Origin: Ferdinandcohnia sp036965045
GTDB taxonomy: Bacteria > Bacillota > Bacilli > Bacillales > Bacillaceae_L
Direction: 5' to 3'
Length of the DNA stretch: 64,000 bases
Assembly: GCF_036965045.1 (NCBI RefSeq)
Contig: NZ_JBALOV010000020.1
Span: 1-64,000 of the forward strand
Below, in pieces: positions 62,054 to 64,000 of the stretch. Position numbers and translations under genes: made by a program. The notes beneath the pieces were generated by a model. It ran no database searches. It was not told the origin of the DNA and saw only the letters and a list, made by a program, of their open reading frames with translations. Position 1 is the stretch's first letter. The number at the start of each line of letters is the position of its first letter.

Positions 62054-63097
62054 CTAATTACAGAATATATGCTTTCCGATCCTCTTAATTTGAGGTCTAC
62101 CCCAAATCCATTTACTTGTTGCAGTTTCTGGATTAAAGTAATAGGTTGCTCCCCCAGTGGGATCCCAGCCATTTATCGCATCGACAACAGCTTTTTTCGC
62201 TTGCTCGTTTGGCGTCAACCATATTTGCCCGTCCGCAACTGCCGTAAAGGCAAGTGGTTCAAAAATGACACCAGACACTGTGTCAGGGAATGTTGGGCTA
62301 TCTAGGCGATTTAAAATTACTGCTGCGATTGCGACTTGCCCGATGTACGGCTCACCTCGAGCTTCACCATATACTGCATTTGCTAACAACTGAATATCAT
62401 TTTGTGAAAACCCACCAGGCATATTAACAGCTGTAGGTCCCAGTGATTGTGCCTCTTCCTGCTGTTCAACCTTTGCTTGTCGTTGCTGTTTAGCTGGTTG
62501 CTTCGGTTGAGCCTGAGGCTGCTGTGGCTGCGGTTTTGGTTTTGCAGCCTGTGGTTTTTGCGGCTGAGCTTGAGGCTGCTGTTTAGGAGCCTGAGCCTTA
62601 GGTTGCTGTGCTTGCTTTTGCTCTGCCGTAAAATTCTTTTCTATTTCAGTTCTTCTTGCCTCTGCAGTTGTTTTTGCTTTTTCGATATTCTTTTCAGATG
62701 GGGCTGATTGGATGCTCCAAGGAACCCCACCATAGTGGGTGAAACGATTGCCTTTACGTAAATTTTCATATACAAATTGCTTATTATACTTTGTAAAACG
62801 GTTAATCATTGCTTTCGTCTTGTCGCCAACTAAACCATCTACCTCTTCAAGTCCAAAGGCCTTTTGGAAATTTCGGACTGCCCAATACGTACCCCAACCG
62901 TACACTCCATCGATTGTGCCATGGTAGTAGCCGTTATATTGTAGTCTTGATTGCAACTCAATTACATCGTCACCTGTTGCACCACGTTGAATAATTTGCT
63001 CTGAAAAAGCTTGAACATGGTTGTTAGTGCCTCCGATGAACAAACTAACAAACATGATAAGGGTGATGGAAAACATCAAATACTTTTTCAAGTTCAT
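62054..63097 (-). CDS. sleB: spore cortex-lytic enzyme SleB
   Basis: A lytic transglycosylase that opens the cortex during germination. The 347-aa protein has a signal peptide (about 1-31), a peptidoglycan-binding repeat domain (about 37-103, GATGDDVIELQSRLQYNGYY), a long Ala/Gln/Pro/Lys linker (about 158-215) and the catalytic hydrolase domain with E245 in AVYGEARGEP. The B. subtilis protein is 305 aa, so the linker is longer here. ATG at 63097 follows GGGAGG. Confidence 0.95.
   Translation of the reverse strand: MNLKKYLMFSITLIMFVSLFIGGTNNHVQAFSEQIIQRGATGDDVIELQSRLQYNGYYHGTIDGVYGWGTYWAVRNFQKAFGLEEVDGLVGDKTKAMINRFTKYNKQFVYENLRKGNRFTHYGGVPWSIQSAPSEKNIEKAKTTAEARRTEIEKNFTAEQKQAQQPKAQAPKQQPQAQPQKPQAAKPKPQPQQPQAQPKQPAKQQRQAKVEQQEEAQSLGPTAVNMPGGFSQNDIQLLANAVYGEARGEPYIGQVAIAAVILNRLDSPTFPDTVSGVIFEPLAFTAVADGQIWLTPNEQAKKAVVDAINGWDPTGGATYYFNPETATSKWIWGRPQIKRIGKHIFCN
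62452..62623 (-). repeat. Pro/Gln/Ala/Lys low-complexity linker in sleB
   Basis: A repetitive tract of QPQAQP, KPQ and PAKQQ-like units (about residues 158-215) joins the binding and catalytic domains of SleB. Such tracts can vary in length between strains. Confidence 0.7.
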
Positions 63098-63163
63098 AAT
63101 CAATTACCTCCCTAACCATTTTCTATATATACTTACAAGTATTTTCTGTAGAGATTGGTATTT

Positions 63164-63169
63164 TATTCA
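63164..63169 (-). promoter_or_regulatory. possible sigma-G -35 upstream of sleB
   Basis: TGAATA on minus (63169-63164) matches the sigma-G -35; sleB is a forespore gene in B. subtilis. No good CATACTA lies at the right distance, so the call is weak. Confidence 0.25.
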
Positions 63170-63204
63170 GAAGTTAGATTCATTTCTTGATAAAAATAAG
63201 CATA

Positions 63205-63232
63205 AAAAATAACCTGCCAAAAATGACAGGTT
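63205..63232 (-). terminator. terminator after prsW
   Basis: A 9-bp stem with a G-U pair (63211-63219/63224-63232) and a six-T run on minus. It overlaps the prsW stop codon. Confidence 0.8.
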
Positions 63233-63866
63233 AAGGTTTAGCGATTTTTACCTTTCGTAATCCAAACCACCATAAAAACAACATAAATGGTACCATAAGA
63301 TAGATCCATTTCTTCAATGATAGGAGAATGTAATCATAAATTCCATGTAAAAGGAACGGAAATAAGAAGGAAATAAAGATCCACTTACGATTTTCCTTTG
63401 GCGAAAATTTCGCTTTACCAAGATAATATCCCATAATCACACCAAATAACGCGTGACTAGATACTGGCAGCAGAGCTCGGCCTATTGCAAACTGCAGCCC
63501 ATTAGCAAATAAATAGAGAATATTCTCAAGCGTCGCAAAACCTAATGAAATAGCAGCACCATATACAATTCCGTCATATTGTTCATCAAATTCCATATGT
63601 TGATAAACGGTATAAAATAGAATAAACCACTTAAAAAACTCCTCCAATAAACCTACAGATAAAAAGGCCTGTAAAAAGTTTTGAGTGAAAACACCTTCAA
63701 CCTCTAATACATATTGGATAAACATGATCGGAAACACCAAGAGGGCACCAAAAATGAAAAGTCGAAACACCATTGCAATCGGTTCTGCTTCATATTTATC
63801 TTTCAAATAAAAATAACTTAATAACGCAAGTCCAGGTGCTAGTCCTGCGGTTATAACCGCCACCAT
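63231..63866 (-). CDS. prsW: PrsW site-1 membrane protease
   Basis: PrsW cuts anti-sigma factor RsiW to activate sigma-W during envelope stress. The 211-aa polytopic protein has about seven hydrophobic segments and the catalytic glutamates in LLEEFFKWF, the His in LPVSSHALFG and the LLHGIYDY region. ATG at 63866 (MVAVITAGLAPG) follows AGAGGA; an ATG at 63899 gives extra residues without a site. It is upstream of sleB in the transcript direction but separated by a terminator. Confidence 0.93.
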   Translation of the reverse strand: MVAVITAGLAPGLALLSYFYLKDKYEAEPIAMVFRLFIFGALLVFPIMFIQYVLEVEGVFTQNFLQAFLSVGLLEEFFKWFILFYTVYQHMEFDEQYDGIVYGAAISLGFATLENILYLFANGLQFAIGRALLPVSSHALFGVIMGYYLGKAKFSPKENRKWIFISFLFPFLLHGIYDYILLSLKKWIYLMVPFMLFLWWFGLRKVKIAKP

Positions 63867-63896
63867 AAGTATCCTCTTCTCCCAGAAATTATAAAA

Positions 63897-63992
63897 CAAA
63901 TGCGCCTTGGCGTATTTGCGCCCAGATTTTTTAGGCCCACACGATGTGGGTCACAAAGACGTTGCCACAGGAAGTGGCGTTCTTAGTCTTTG
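63897..63992. repeat. cluster of three hairpins at the right edge
   Basis: Three successive inverted repeats lie upstream of prsW: CAAATgCGCC/GGCGtATTTG (63897-63918), CCCACA/TGTGGG (63936-63950) and CAAAGAC/GTCTTTG (63954-63992) enclosing GCCAC/GTGGC. The rest runs past the window. They may form a leader RNA for prsW or a dispersed palindromic repeat. Confidence 0.55.
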
Positions 63993-64000
63993 ATCTTATG

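Noticed and set aside
1..64000. rRNA, tRNA, CRISPR array, prophage or IS element
   Set aside because: No such signatures found by eye: no transposase or phage genes, no spaced direct repeats and no tRNA cloverleaf with a CCA end. The cloverleaf at 22426-22565 has no tRNA features.

Overview
The window is a low-GC, spore-forming Bacillaceae chromosome segment. The clues are SspM, SpoIVA, SleB/YpeB, YpjB, SeaA, a bacillithiol gene (bshA), TRAP (mtrB) and strong gene-by-gene likeness to the Bacillus subtilis yppG-to-prsW region. Gene order is conserved with B. subtilis almost throughout, and nearly everything is on the minus strand. Only sspM, recU-ponA, a ypjC-like membrane gene and ypzI are confidently on plus. 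I see no rRNA, tRNA, CRISPR, prophage or insertion sequence.

Layout, left to right: (1) 1-5.8 kb: yppG (cut by the edge), yppE, a small unknown gene, sspM, yppC and the recU-ponA pair (Holliday-junction resolvase and class A PBP). (2) 5.8-16.1 kb: ypoC-nth-dnaD, asnS, aspB-ypmB-ypmA, dinG and panBCD. (3) 16.4-21.4 kb: ypjD-dapB-mgsA-bshA-cca-birA. (4) 21.5-24.9 kb: ypjC-like gene, a 140-nt cloverleaf-shaped palindromic element, YugP-like protease, ypjB and ypjA. (5) 25-30.7 kb: qcrABC (menaquinol:cytochrome c reductase), ypiF, ypiB, ypiA and an unrecognised 312-aa gene. (6) 30.9-43.3 kb: the aromatic supra-operon aroC-aroB-aroH-trpEDCFBA-hisC-tyrA-aroA. (7) 43.6-48.9 kb: cheR, ndk, hepT-menG-hepS (menaquinone), mtrB-folE and hbs. 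(8) 49.3-64 kb: spoIVA, yphF-yphE, gpsA-der, a YIEGIA capping-type small gene, seaA, yphA, ypzI, ypfD, a PlsC-like acyltransferase, cmk, ypfB, ypfA, ypeB, sleB and prsW.

The best-supported regulation is at trp. Upstream of trpE the minus strand carries a sigma-A-like promoter, eleven (G/U)AG triplets at about 5-nt spacing with more upstream, a terminator hairpin and a possible Shine-Dalgarno-blocking pairing. mtrB, which encodes the TRAP protein that reads such triplets, lies about 7 kb away. The trp cluster has no trpG.

The most unusual non-coding features are the cloverleaf element at 22426-22565, a REP-like imperfect palindrome at 9031-9076, a run of three hairpins upstream of prsW at the right edge, and an inverted repeat that encloses the trp -35 box. 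All structures were found by eye. None was folded by software or searched in a database.
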